Shown here: one piece after another, positions 20,376 to 32,563 of the stretch
Layout of the letters: each line of letters opens with the position of its first letter
Numbering within the stretch: position 1 is the first letter of the stretch
Assembly: GCA_006384855.1 (NCBI GenBank)
Contig: VCJN01003563.1
Location: 372,001 to 436,000, forward strand
Length of the DNA: 64,000 bases
DNA from: Tetraselmis striata
Taxonomy: Eukaryota > Chlorophyta > Chlorodendrophyceae > Chlorodendrales > Chlorodendraceae
Reading direction: 5' to 3'
Notes under the pieces: model-generated
Told to the model about the DNA's origin: nothing
What the model saw: only the letters and a program-made list of their open reading frames with translations
Databases searched by the model: none
Position numbers and translations under genes: made by a program

Positions 20376-23300
20376 GCGATTCCAACCGTTCATCGCGGAA
20401 AGGTAAGGATGCAGACTGGCTGCCTTGAAAATCCCCCGCAAACCCTGCCACGCGATGTAGCGCGCGACGGTTGCCGCCGTGGCACACCATGCTCTGCGCA
20501 GAACAATAGGAACGACGGGCGGATGGCCCTGGTGATAGTTTGTGCCCATGGTAACGCGGCCGGATGGCACCCACGGTAGTCTCTGCCCACGCCGACGCGT
20601 ACAAATGAAGCGCCGTTTCTCCGATTGGGGAATTGGTCGTTGCCTAGTACTAAACGCATGTACGGACGCATAGTAGCTGCCCACGGGTTCGTGCCACTCG
20701 TCTGGATGTCAAACATACATTTGGCCTGCGGCACGCGTGGCGCGCGCGGGCGTGACGACATGCGTAGCACCTCGTGCGGAAAACAACACCAAGGTTGCGC
20801 TCAGTGATCCGCGGCGCAGGTGCAGCCATGACGGAATGGCACACGGAAGATACTCACTGCCCAACGCGGCGCTCCGGGCATATCGCGCCCTGCCCTCCGC
20901 CTTGGCCGAAAAAGATCGCGGCGAGGCAGTACCACGCGCTCCGCCACCGCCATCTCGGTAAGTGCATGGTCCCACACCTTGCCCTCCCAGCGAGGGGCCA
21001 CGACGGTAGCGACCGCGCCGCTTTGGCGCAGCTTCCGCACTAGGTCCAGCAGAAGCGGCCAAAGGGGGTTGCAGTAGTTGTTCTTGCTACGCCACTCCGC
21101 ATCGTCGGCATGTGCAGGGAGTGCACCGCCTCGCAGCCGGGGTCCCACCACGCAGCGTTGTAGCGTGGTAGCATCGCGTTCAGGGCTGAGGCGAACCGAT
21201 CGACGGAGTGCGCACCCCACATGGCCTCCAGCTTAGCGAATAGGACGGGGTCCAATTGTCAGTCATCGCTGTCGAGGTGTCGGCTCAGTCGATCCGCCCA
21301 GACGTTCGCGGCGGACCGGATGTAGCGGGCTCTGATGTGTACGCCGTTGCTGTTCAGCAAGTACCACAGCTTGCGTAGCTCCGCCATCATCTCCCGAGAG
21401 CGGGAGGTGAGGCCAGCAAGGACGCTGCACACCGCCCATGTGCAGCAACACGCGGCGACCGGCGAGGTGCGGCAGGCTCCACTGCCAGCCGGACGGCCTT
21501 CAATTCTTTCTAGGGGATGTGCTGGCATTTGTCGGCTGCCCCCTAGAATTCCCTCGCCTCAAGCCTGCCATTCAGCACCGCACCCCAACCGTAGCCGGAG
21601 CTGTCGCAGCGCACGCACGTACGCCGTCTCCACACGCGGTGGATAGCAAGGCGGCCGTTGGACTGAGTCGGCACGGCGGTCCACCACTGCAGGTCGCGCC
21701 GCGGCTGGTGTGTCATGCGCACTCGGCCGCCCCACTTGGAGCCCACCACGTTGTGGAGCTCCCGCTTTTTGAAGCGAGCGGCCGGGATTGCCAAGTACAT
21801 GTATTGAGCCCGCCCAGCGAGTGACTGCAGCTCCCGCATGCTCAGCAACCAACGGGCGTCGCGGGCCGCGCGCTGCAGCAGTTGCTTGGCTTGGCGCGCG
21901 AGCCGCTGCAATTTGTCCGCCATGGCATGAAAATATCCCGTGGCCGTGTCGATGTCCACCCCCAGGTGCTGGCCGTACTGGACCGGCTCCCACAGCCCTT
22001 TCGCGGGGTTGCGCTGCATGCCCAAGCTGTCTAGCAAGTCGGCGACGCGCTTTCGGAGCTCCAGCGCCTCCGGCTCCGACGAGGCGAACAACAAGAAATC
22101 ATCGACGTATGGTAATATGCGCGCTCCCCTCCACCGCCCGCGGCGCAGCCAGCGGCGCGACCGCGGGACATTGCCAGGCGCAGCGGGGATAGTCGGAGAG
22201 CGTAGGTGCTTGACGAACGTCATCGTGAACGTCGTGAAGTAGTAAGGGCTGAGCGACCAGCCCATGAGGAGGCCGCACAACAGCCGGTAACGGGCATTGC
22301 GGATGTTGACCGTGAAGAAGTAGTCGCGGTCGGAGGGCGCGCGATGCCCAGGGCATAGAAGCCGTCTTGAAGGTCGAACGAGAACATGAAGTCCCCTTTC
22401 GCGATCAGGTGTCGGACGCCCATGAGTGTCTCTACTCGTAGCCGCTTGCTTGCGCATAAGGTGTTGAGTATGCGGAGGGCGATGATGAAACGCCACGGGT
22501 TGTCGCCGGGCTTCGGAACGAAGAACGCCCAAGACACCATCATGCACACGACGACTTCTCCCACGCGCCCGCCGCCGTAAAGCGTCTTAGTTCGGCGGTG
22601 ATGAGGAACTTGAGTTGGGCAAGGGTCGCGTCGTTGAACGAGACGCCTTGATTGAGCCTTGGGGGTGGCCGGTTGTAGCTGAAAGGCACGCGTACGCCAT
22701 CCCATATCCAGCTCGCAACTTGCGCGCTCGCGCCCATATCTTGCCAGTGCCGCCAACTCCGCCTTACGCGGTGACGCATATAGTCGGAGTCGGGGCAGCA
22801 GTTGTTGGCGCGGCGCGCCACACCGTCAGTCGCGTGTCTTGTCGCCGGTCTTACCGCCGTTCTTGTCGCGGTTCTTGGCGTCCTCCTCGCGGCTTTGGTG
22901 CTCCCGCCTCGCGCGCGTTGTCTTGTCCTTTTCCTTCCGCGCCTTGTCGCGGTCGGTGTCGCGCTCCGTTGCCTGCCTCTTGAAGGTCGCTGACGCTTGT
23001 GCGTTGGCCGCATCCGCGAGGCCGACCTCGAGGCGCTTGGCATGTTGCCAGGAGGCCGTCGACGCCGTTGGCGGAGCGCTCATGCTCGGCGGTGTCGAAG
23101 ACTTGGGCGTAGATGAGTCGCTCGGCGACTTGCTCCTCGGGCGTGAGGGCCTTCTTGGCCTTGAAGCGTCGAAGGTAGGTGAGCCTAGCCTCATCCGCGT
23201 CGCCCGCTGCTTCAAGCGTGCGATGCGCGGCGTCGAGTAGGTCGAGGGCGTCGACGCGGTCTTGGGTGAGGGTATCGGGTACGCGAAGCGTAACCAGAGC

Positions 23301-24221
23301 TATCTTAGCCGCCGCATTAGCGGCGGCGCGTGGTAGACGCCATAGCACAACATGTGGCGGTATTCGTCGCGCGACGCGGTCTTGTTCGCCTCAGTGAGGT
23401 AGCGGTCGGCCTCGTCGTTACGCGGCCGCCAGATAGAGGCTCGGGCGTGTGGCGCGCGAAGGTGGGGGGCAATCTTGGTATTCCCGGGGCAAGAGGTCTT
23501 CCCAATCCCGAGGGTCGATGAACATGGCCGTAACGCCGCGCGTGCCCCCCGTAGCAGCGGTTGTACGGGCGTCGTGCTCCGGCTCCTTATTGCCACCCTC
23601 GCTGACCTCGTCGTCGTCCGAGGGAATGTCGCGATGCTCCTTGTTCTTCTTGTTGTCTTGTTCGTCCAAGCGGGTCGATAGAGCGTCCACCTTCAACGCC
23701 AGCACTTGCAGGAACGCAAGCGTTGTCGTGTCCCGTGTATGCTCCGTCGGCTCCGCTGGCGTTTCGGCCAAACTGTCGGCCGGCGTTGCCTTCGTAGGGG
23801 CTGCCGCCTTCTTGCTGCCTGCCACCGTAGCGTGCGCAAGTGTCGTGGTGGAAAACGTGTCGTCGAGACCGTCCACTCGTAGAGGTGTTCACACCTTGCA
23901 CACCTACGAGAGGCGTGATGCCGTCGCGTTAGCTGGTCAGCTGGCGCAAAGGCAGAAGGTGGACTCCCCTCGTGGTGCGGGTGAGTCATGTAGCATGCCT
24001 CTCGCATGCGGTCGCTAGCGCCGCTGGACATCGGGAAGTCCAAGCGGTACGCGTACTACTGCGAGTACAGGTAGCTAGCATTCTGTAAGGATACTGCTCA
24101 AAACGCACGAGGAACCGGGTACCCACGTGGGGATTTGTGTGGTACATATCCTTACACATTCAAACCAGAATCTTAACGTTACCAGTACTGGTGACAGAAT
24201 AGCCCGGTGTAATCAAACCTC
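20376..24221 (-). mobile_element. DIRS-order retroelement relic B
   Basis: Minus-strand fossil reading from about 24.22 kb downward. Parts in order: terminal repeat region, gag-like segment (about 23.9-23.0 kb, KATPADSLAETPAEP), reverse transcriptase (22.6-21.8 kb, FFVPKPGDNPWRF and ILPYVDDFLLFAS), RNase H (21.7-21.3 kb, RARYIRSAANVWADRLSR), and the N-terminal part of a tyrosine recombinase (20.8-20.4 kb). Order and recombinase assign it to DIRS-type elements as in volvocine algae. Broken by several lesions and 3' truncated. Terminal sequence matches relic C. A 73-bp MITE sits in its terminal repeat. Confidence 0.8.
24084..24156. mobile_element. 73-bp MITE with 5-bp target duplication
   Basis: Terminal inverted repeats TGTAAGGATA / TATCCTTACA flanked by a perfect CATTC duplication (24079-24083 and 24157-24161). 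The matching terminal repeat of DIRS relic C (around 44.69 kb) has a single CGTTC-type site and no insert, providing the empty site. Superfamily not assignable from so short a sequence. Confidence 0.8.
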
Positions 24222-24327
24222 TATTTCACCAGTATGACCAAGAAACATTATTTCGCTGCCACTACCAGGTACTAGTACTATCACCGCCACCGCTCCGATT
24301 AAGTCGGCGAAATATTATATTCCAATA

Positions 24328-25257
24328 GCGGGTTCCCGCTAAAAATATAGCTCTAATTAGATAGCACTTTATTGACACGTCAGCGCGTAACGCCCGCGTA
24401 CGCGCAATTAGATAGCTCTCCGAGCTATCTAATTGCTTGCAAATAGATAGCTCGCCGCGGCTTCTGGCGATTTGGATAGCTTCTGTTATGACCGGTAAAA
24501 TGAATTGGATAGCTCTTAAATTCCGCGGCCCGTGGGACTGCTGGGGAGGTCCACCCGCGCGAGGTCCACTCTGCATCTTCCAGCAACCCACGTCCGCCGC
24601 CACCGCTTGCACCCACTCAACACCCAGTGACCCGCGCCCTGTTGTCCAGTATGTCCCGCGCAGCCGTGAAGACCAGCAACCGCTCGTCGGGGTACGCTTG
24701 GTCAAAGCGGTGGGACAGCGAACTCGCGTGGATCTTGTCGCTGCGGCGCGCCGCCGATAGCGCAGGCGTCCCCGCGTACTGGCGGTCGAAGCAGTGGGGG
24801 GATTAGGCATAGCTGGAGCGAGGATCTGCTGGAGGTGGCTCCTGCGACGGACATTGAGCTGCCGGTGGGGAAAAACCTGTCGGAGAAGGTGAAGGCCATC
24901 GTGGCGGTGTGGCGGGCGGGTAGCGAGCGGAAGGCCGACATGAACGACAGTCAGTGGTCGGCGGTCAAGAACCAACAGCGCGATCCCACGGTCGTGCTGA
25001 AAAGGGCGAGGCCGGGTTCAAGGAGTGGAGTGACCTGCGGAACTGGCTGAAGCTGACGGGTTGGGTGGACGTGGAGTGGGAGGATGAGGAGGGGGACCCT
25101 CGGGCGCCCGACGAGGACGCGATCGCAGACGCGGCGGAGGTAAAGCAGCTGCGGAGTAGCACAGCGGCGGTAAATTACATAAATCGCGGTTATGCGGGCG
25201 ACGTGGCGCGATGTCGAGAGCTATCTAATTTGAGCTATATATTTAGCGGGAACCCTC
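24328..25257. mobile_element. 930-bp TIR DNA transposon with TA target duplication
   Basis: Ends GCGGGTTCCCGCTAAA... on the left and the reverse complement on the right, about 38 bp with few mismatches, flanked by TA at 24326-24327 and 25258-25259. Several internal copies of ATTAGATAGCT lie near the left end. The middle carries coding-like frames (24.84-25.2 kb, e.g. KEWSDLRNWLKLTGWVDVEW on +) with no recognised transposase, so it is either non-autonomous with captured sequence or an unrecognised family. Confidence 0.78.
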
Positions 25258-25280
25258 TAACACCGAATTATGTGAGGACC

Positions 25281-25340
25281 TTTCCGATTGTCGCTTTCTG
25301 GTGATTTTCTGATATCCCCTCCTGCAGCTTGCTCATGTAA
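25281..25340 (+). mobile_element. 60-bp 3' end of the LINE-like family (copy C)
   Basis: GAGGACCTTTCCGATTG...CTCATGTAA matches the 3' terminus of copies A and B and is cut 5', as expected of a truncated retrocopy. It runs directly into the ATACAT microsatellite. Confidence 0.6.
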
Positions 25341-25594
<254 letters not shown>

Positions 25595-26561
25595 TCCCCT
25601 ACCTCTTGGGTTGAGCGGAGGAAAAGGAGAGCCGCGTCCGAAATCGCCTGGAATACGCGAGAATCAATAGCGGTTGCAATACGGTTCTATCACGGATTTT
25701 TAGGCGTCCGTCCTCCGTCCTCCGTCCTCCGTCCGTCCTCCACTGCTGCGTCTTCGCATATGAACCGTCATACGTTCGATCTGTGCTCGTTTGATTTCTA
25801 GGCACACCTCCGACGACGGCAAGATTCTGAATGGATGCGCGTGTATTCTAGCCCAGGCACGTCATGTATTCGTCTGAAACGCCAAAATAACGCGGTACCG
25901 CAGCGCGTTTTTATTGCTGAATCAGCATTCGAGGCTATTCAGCGACTATTCCTTACCTACGGGTACACGGTAGTCCAAGTATGGTGCTGTAAAAAGGGGT
26001 CGCCGCGGTGCGGGGGCAGTCCGCCGACCCGGGGCCCGGCGTCCGTCGACGGACGGGCGACGGTCGAGCGGCGGCGTCCGGCGTCCGGTGCCGGTACAGG
26101 CGGCGGGCGTGGCGATTCGCGCCGTGCCCGCCCCGTAGACCTGACGACCGGCCCGACCTGCGCGGCCTCGTGCGGGATGCGGGCCGCCTGTAGGCGGCTT
26201 GTACTGTATTGCTGATCTTGCAGTGCTGCCTTTTTTTTTTTTTGGGGTAATACCACTTTTAGCGGTGGGTTGGGTACCGGCCTTTTTGTAATGCACACCA
26301 GTGGTCAGCGGCCCGCTTTTACGCGGCTTGCAGATTTTATCTGTTTTACAAAATAATACGTCTCTTTTGGAAAAAACAATAAATTCCTGACAAATCTATC
26401 TAACGCTAAAAGCATTATTACCCGGAAACAACAGTAGTAGTACAAGATCCACACTGCAAGCCGGCAAAAAGCGGCCCGCATCCCGCACGGCCGCACCACG
26501 CTCAACCCGAGGTAGGGGCACCTCCACAAATCCCCGGCGCGAAGCGCCGCTTAGTACATAT

Positions 26562-29559
26562 TCCCCTACCTCTTGGGTTGAGCGGAGGAAAAGGAGAGCC
26601 GCGTCCGAAATCGCCTGGAATACGAGAGAATCGATACCGGTTATAATACGGTTTTATCACGGATTTGTAGGCGTCCGTCCTCCGTCCTCCGTCCGTCCTC
26701 GTGTGCTGCGTCTTCGTGAATGAACCGTCATACGTTCGATCTGTGCTCGTTTGATTTCTAGGCACACCTCCGAAGACGGTGAGGTTCTGAATTGATGCGC
26801 GTGTATTCTAGCCCAGGCACGTCATATATTCGTCTGAAACGCCAAAATAACGCGGTACCGCAGCGCGTTTTTATTGCTGAATCAGCAAGCGAGACTCGCC
26901 CTCTATATTTATACAGCGACTATGTACAAGGTGGTCCGAGGATATGCTGTAGTAACATGATGCTGTAAAAAGGGGTCGCCGCGGTGCGGGGGCAGTCCGC
27001 CGACCCGGGGCCCGGCGTCCGTCGACGGACGGGCGACGGTCGAACGACGGCGTCCGGCGTCCGGTGCTCGTACAGGCGGCGGGCGTGGCGATTCGCGCCG
27101 TGCCCGCCCCGTAGACCTGACGACCGGCCCGACCTGCGCGGCCTCGTGCGGGATGCGGGCCGCCTGTAGGCGGCTTGTACTGTATTGCTGATCTTGCAGT
27201 GCTGCTTTTTTTTTTTTTTTTGGGGGGGTAATATAATACCACTTTTAGCGGTGGGTTGGGTACCGGCCTTTTTGTAATGCACACCAGTGGTCAGCGGCCC
27301 GCTTTTACGCGGCTTGCAGATTTTATCTGTTTTACAAAATAAATTACTGACAAATCTAACGCTAAAAGCAGTATTACCCGGAAACAACAGTATTACAAGA
27401 TCAACACGACAAGCCGGCTAAAAGCGGCCCGCATCCCGCACGGCCGCACCACGCTCAACCCAAGAGGTAGGGGCACCTCCACAAATCCCCGGCGCGAAGC
27501 GCCGCTTAGTACATATACATATGCATATTCCCCTACCTCTTGGGTTGAGCGGAGGAAAAGGAGAGCCGCGTCCGAAATCGCCTGGAATATGAGAGAATCA
27601 ATACCGGTTACAATACGGTTTTATCACGGATTTTTAGGCGTCCGTCCTCCGTCCTCCGTCCGTCCTCGTGTGCTGCGTCTTCGTGAATGAACCGTCATAC
27701 GTTCGATCTGTGCTCGTTTGATTTCTAGGCACACCTCCGAAGACGGTAAGGTTCTGAATTGATGCGCGTGTATTCTAGCCCAGGCACGTCATATATTCGT
27801 CTGAAACGCCAAAATAACGCGGTACCGCAGCGCGTTTTTATTGCTGAATCAGCAAGCGAGTCTCGCCCTCTATATTTATACAGCGACTATGTACAAGGTG
27901 GTCCGAGGATATGCTGTAGTAACATGATGCTGTAAAAAGGGGTCGCCGCGGTGCGGGGGCAGTCCGCCGACCCGGGGCCCGGCGTCCGTCGACGGACGGG
28001 CGACGGTCGAACGGCGGCGTCCGGCGTCCGGTGCTCGTACAGGCGGCGGGCGTGGCGATTCGCGCCGTGCCCGCCCCGTAGACCTGACGACCGGCCCGAC
28101 CTGCGCGGCCTCGTGCGGGATGCGGGCCGCCTGTAGGCGGCTTGTACTGTATTGCTGATCTTGCAGTGGTAATGCGCCGGGGATTTGTGGAGGTGCCCCT
28201 ACCTCTTGGGTTGAGCGTGGTGCGGCCGTGCGGGATGCGGGCCGCTTTTAGCCGGCTTGTCGTGTTGATCTTGTAATACTGTTGTTTCCGGGTAATACTG
28301 CTTTTAGCGTTAGATTTGTCAGTAATTTATTTTGTAAAACAGATTAAATCTGCAAGCCGCGTAAAAGCGGGCCGCTGACCACTGGTGTGCATTACAAAAA
28401 GGCCGGTACCCAACCCACCGCTAAAAGTGGTATTATATTACCCCCAAAAAAAATGCAGATTTAATCTGTTTTAAAAAATAATATTACAAAGTAATACGTC
28501 TCTTTTGAAAAATAAATTACTGACAAATCTAACGCTAAAAGCATTATTACCCGGAAACAACAGTTCCCCTACCTCTTTTCCCCTACCTCTTGGGTTGAGC
28601 GGAGGAAAAGGAGAGCCGCGTCCGAAATCGCCTGGAATACGCGAGAATCGATACCGGTGGCAATACGGTTTTATCACGGATTTTTAGGCGTCCGTCCTCC
28701 GTCCTCCGTCCTCCGTCCGTCCTCCAGTGCTGCGTCTTCGCGAATGAACCGTCATACGTTCGATCTGTGCTCGTTTGATTTCTAGGCACACCTCCGACGA
28801 CGGCAAGATTCTGAATGGATGCGCGTGTATTCTAGCCCAGGCACGTCATGTATTCGTCTGAAACGCCAAAATAACGCGGTACCGCAGCGCGTTTTTACTG
28901 CTGAATCAGCAAGCGAGACTCGCCCTCTATATTTATACAGCGACTATGTACAAGGTGGTCCGAGGATATGCTGTAGTAACATGATGCTGTAAAAAGGGGT
29001 CGCCGCGGTGCGGGGGCAGTCCGCCGACCCGGGGCCCGGCGTCCGTCGACGGACGGGCGACGGTCGAACGGCGGCGTCCGGCGTCCGGTGCTCGTACAGG
29101 CGGCGGGCGTGGCGATTCGCGCCGTGCCCGCCCCGTAGACCTGACGACCGGCCCGACCTGCGCGGCCTCGTGCGGGATGCGGGCCGCCTGTAGGCGGCTT
29201 GTACTGTATTGCTGATCTTGCAGTGCTGCTTTTTTTTTTTTTTTTTTGGGGTAATATAATACCACTTTTAGCGGTGGGTTGGGTACCGGCCTTTTTGTAA
29301 TGCACACCAGTGGTCAGCGGCCCGCTTTTACGCGGCTTGCAGATTTTATCTGTTTTACAAAATAATACGTCTCTTTTGAAAAATAAATTACTGACAAATC
29401 TAACGCTAAAAGCATTACAGTATTACCCGGAAACAACAGTATTACAAGATCAACACGACAAGCCGGCTAAAAGCGGCCCGCATCCCGCACGGCCGCACCA
29501 CGCTCAACCCAAGAGGTAGGGGCACCTCCACAAATCCCCGGCGCGAAGCGCCGCTTAGT
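26562..29559 (+). repeat. 3.0-kb higher-order repeat, copy 1 (three units)
   Basis: Units at 26562, 27529 and 28579 recur as a block at 29560, 30528 and 31579 with the same length variants; matching internal positions are offset by 2999-3000 bp. Only scattered base differences were noticed, so the block duplication is recent. Confidence 0.88.
28168..28565 (-). repeat. Inverted 3' half inside the third array unit
   Basis: After the conserved core, this unit does not run into the T tract; it switches to the reverse complement of a unit's 3' end, starting in the hairpin stem (GCGCCGGGG...) and reading back to the poly-A side of the T tract, then a truncated direct 3' segment follows. The same structure recurs in the sixth unit (31167-31564). 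Confidence 0.85.
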
Positions 29560-32500
29560 TCCCCTACCTCTTGGGTTGAGCGGAGGAAAAGGAGAGCCGC
29601 GTCCGAAATCGCCTGGAATACGAGAGAATCGATACCGGTTACAATACGGTTTTATCACGGAGTTTTTAGGCGTCCGTCCTCCGTCCTCCGTCCGTCCTCC
29701 TGTGCTGCGTCTTCGTGAATGAACCGTCATACGTTCGATCTGTGCTCGTTTGATTTCTAGGCACACCTCCGAAGACGGTGAGGTTCTGAATTGATGCGCG
29801 TGTATTCTAGCCCAGGCACGTCATATATTCGTCTGAAACGCCAAAATAACGCGGTACCGCAGCGCGTTTTTATTGCTGAATCAGCAAGCGAGACTTGCCC
29901 TCTATATTTATACAGCGACTATGTGCAAGGTGGTCCGAGGATATGCTGTAGTAACATGATGCTGTAAAAAGGGGTCGCCGCGGTGCGGGGGCAGTCCGCC
30001 GACCCGGGGCCCGGCGTCCGTCGACGGACGGGCGACGGTCGAACGGCGGCGTCCGGCGTCCGGTGCTCGTACAGGCGGCGGGCGTGGCGATTCGCGCCGT
30101 GCCCGCCCCGTAGACCTGACGACCGGCCCGACCTGCGCGGCCTCGTGCGGGATGCGGGCCGCCTGTAGGCGGCTTGTACTGTATTGCTGATCTTGCAGTG
30201 CTGCTTTTTTTTTTTTTTTGGGGGGGGTAATATAATACCACTTTTAGCGGTGGGTTGGGTACCGGCCTTTTTGTAATGCACACCAGTGGTCAGCGGCCCG
30301 CTTTTACGCGGCTTGCAGATTTTATCTGTTTTACAAAATAAATTACTGACAAATCTAACGCTAAAAGCAGTATTACCCGGAAACAACAGTATTACAAGAT
30401 CAACACGACAAGCCGGCTAAAAGCGGCCCGCATCCCGCACGGCCGCACCACGCTCAACCCAAGAGGTAGGGGCACCTCCACAAATCCCCGGCGCGAAGCG
30501 CCGCTTAGTACATATACATATGCATATTCCCCTACCTCTTGGGTTGAGCGGAGGAAAAGGAGAGCCGCGTCCGAAATCGCCTGGAATATGAGAGAATCAA
30601 TACCGGTTACAATACGGTTTTATCACGGATTTTTAGGCGTCCGTCCTCCGTCCTCCGTCCGTCCTCGTGTGCTGCGTCTTCGTGAATGAACCGTCATACG
30701 TTCGATCTGTGCTCGTTTGATTTCTAGGCACACCTCCGAAGACGGTAAGGTTCTGAATTGATGCGCGTGTATTCTAGCCCAGGCACGTCATATATTCGTC
30801 TGAAACGCCAAAATAACGCGGTACCGCAGCGCGTTTTTATTGCTGAATCAGCAAGCGAGACTCGCCCTCTATATTTATACAGCGACTATGTACAAGGTGG
30901 TCCGAGGATATGCTGTAGTAACATGATGCTGTAAAAAGGGGTCGCCGCGGTGCGGGGGCAGTCCGCCGACCCGGGGCCCGGCGTCCGTCGACGGACGGGC
31001 GACGGTCGAACGGCGGCGTCCGGCGTCCGGTGCTCGTACAGGCGGCGGGCATGGCGATTCGCGCCGTGCCCGCCCCGTAGACCTGACGACCGGCCCGACC
31101 TGCGCGGCCTCGTGCGGGATGCGGGCCGCCTGTAGGCGGCTTGTACTGTATTGCTGATCTTGCAGTGGTAATGCGCCGGGGATTTGTGGAGGTGCCCCTA
31201 CCTCTTGGGTTGAGCGTGGTGCGGCCGTGCGGGATGCGGGCCGCTTTTAGCCGGCTTGTCGTGTTGATCTTGTAATACTGTTGTTTCCGGGTAATACTGC
31301 TTTTAGCGTTAGATTTGTCAGTAATTTATTTTGTAAAACAGATTAAATCTGCAAGCCGCGTAAAAGCGGGCCGCTGACCACTGGTGTGCATTACAAAAAG
31401 GCCGGTACCCAACCCACCGCTAAAAGTGGTATTATATTACCCCCAAAAAAAAATGCAGATTTAATCTGTTTTAAAAAATAATATTACAAAGTAATACGTC
31501 TCTTTTGAAAAATAAATTACTGAAAAATCTAACGCTAAAAGCATTATTACCCGGAAACAACAGTTCCCCTACCTCTTTTCCCCTACCTCTTGGGTTGAGC
31601 GGAGGAAAAGGAGAGCCGCGTCCGAAATCGCCTGGAATACGCGAGAATCGATACCGGTGGCAATACGGTTTTATCACGGATTTTTAGGCGTCCGTCCTCC
31701 GTCCTCCGTCCTCCGTCCGTCCTCCAGTGCTGCGTCTTCGCGAATGAACCGTCATACGTTCGATCTGTGCTCGTTTGATTTCTAGGCACACCTCCGACGA
31801 CGGCAAGATTCTGAATGGATGCGCGTGTATTCTAGCCCAGGCACGTCATGTATTCGTCTGAAACGCCAAAATAACGCGGTACCGCAGCGCGTTTTTATTG
31901 CTGAATCAGCAAGCGAGACTCGCCCTCTATATTTATACAGCGACTATGTACAAGGTGGTCCGAGGATATGCTGTAGTAACATGATGCTGTAAAAAGGGGT
32001 CGCCGCGGTGCGGGGGCAGTCCGCCGACCCGGGGCCCGGCGTCCGTCGACGGACGGGCGACGGTCGAACGGCGGCGTCCGGCGTCCGGTGCTCGTACAGG
32101 CGGCGGGCGTGGCGATTCGCGCCGTGCCCGCCCCGTAGACCTGACGACCGGCCCGACCTGCGCGGCCTCGTGCGGGATGCGGGCCGCCTGTAGGCGGCTT
32201 GTACTGTATTGCTGATCTTGCAGTGCTGCTTTTTTTTTTTTTTTTGGGGGGTAATATAATACCACTTTTAGCGGTGGGTTGGGTACCGGCCTTTTTGTAA
32301 TGCACACCAGTGGTCAGCGGCCCGCTTTTACGCGGCTTGCAGATTTTATCCGTTTTACAAAATAATACGTCTCTTTTGAAAAATAAATTACTGACAAATC
32401 TAACGCTAAAAGCATTACAGTATTACCCGGAAACAACAGTATTACAAGATCAACACGACAAGCCGGCTAAAAGCGGCCCGCATCCCGCACGGCCGCGCGC

Positions 32501-32563
32501 ACCACGCTCAACCCAAGAGGTAGGGGCACCTCCACAAATCCCCGGCGCGAAGCGCCGCTTAGT
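29560..32563 (+). repeat. 3.0-kb higher-order repeat, copy 2 (three units)
   Basis: Block duplicate of 26562-29559, including the inverted 3' half at 31167-31564. A G-to-A difference near 31047 and T-tract length differences separate the copies. Confidence 0.88.

Noticed and set aside
28741-28790. tRNA-like B-box (CGTTCGATCTGTG) in each array unit as a pol III SINE promoter
   Set aside because: No matching A-box at proper spacing and no tRNA fold found; the element ends fit rolling-circle geometry better.
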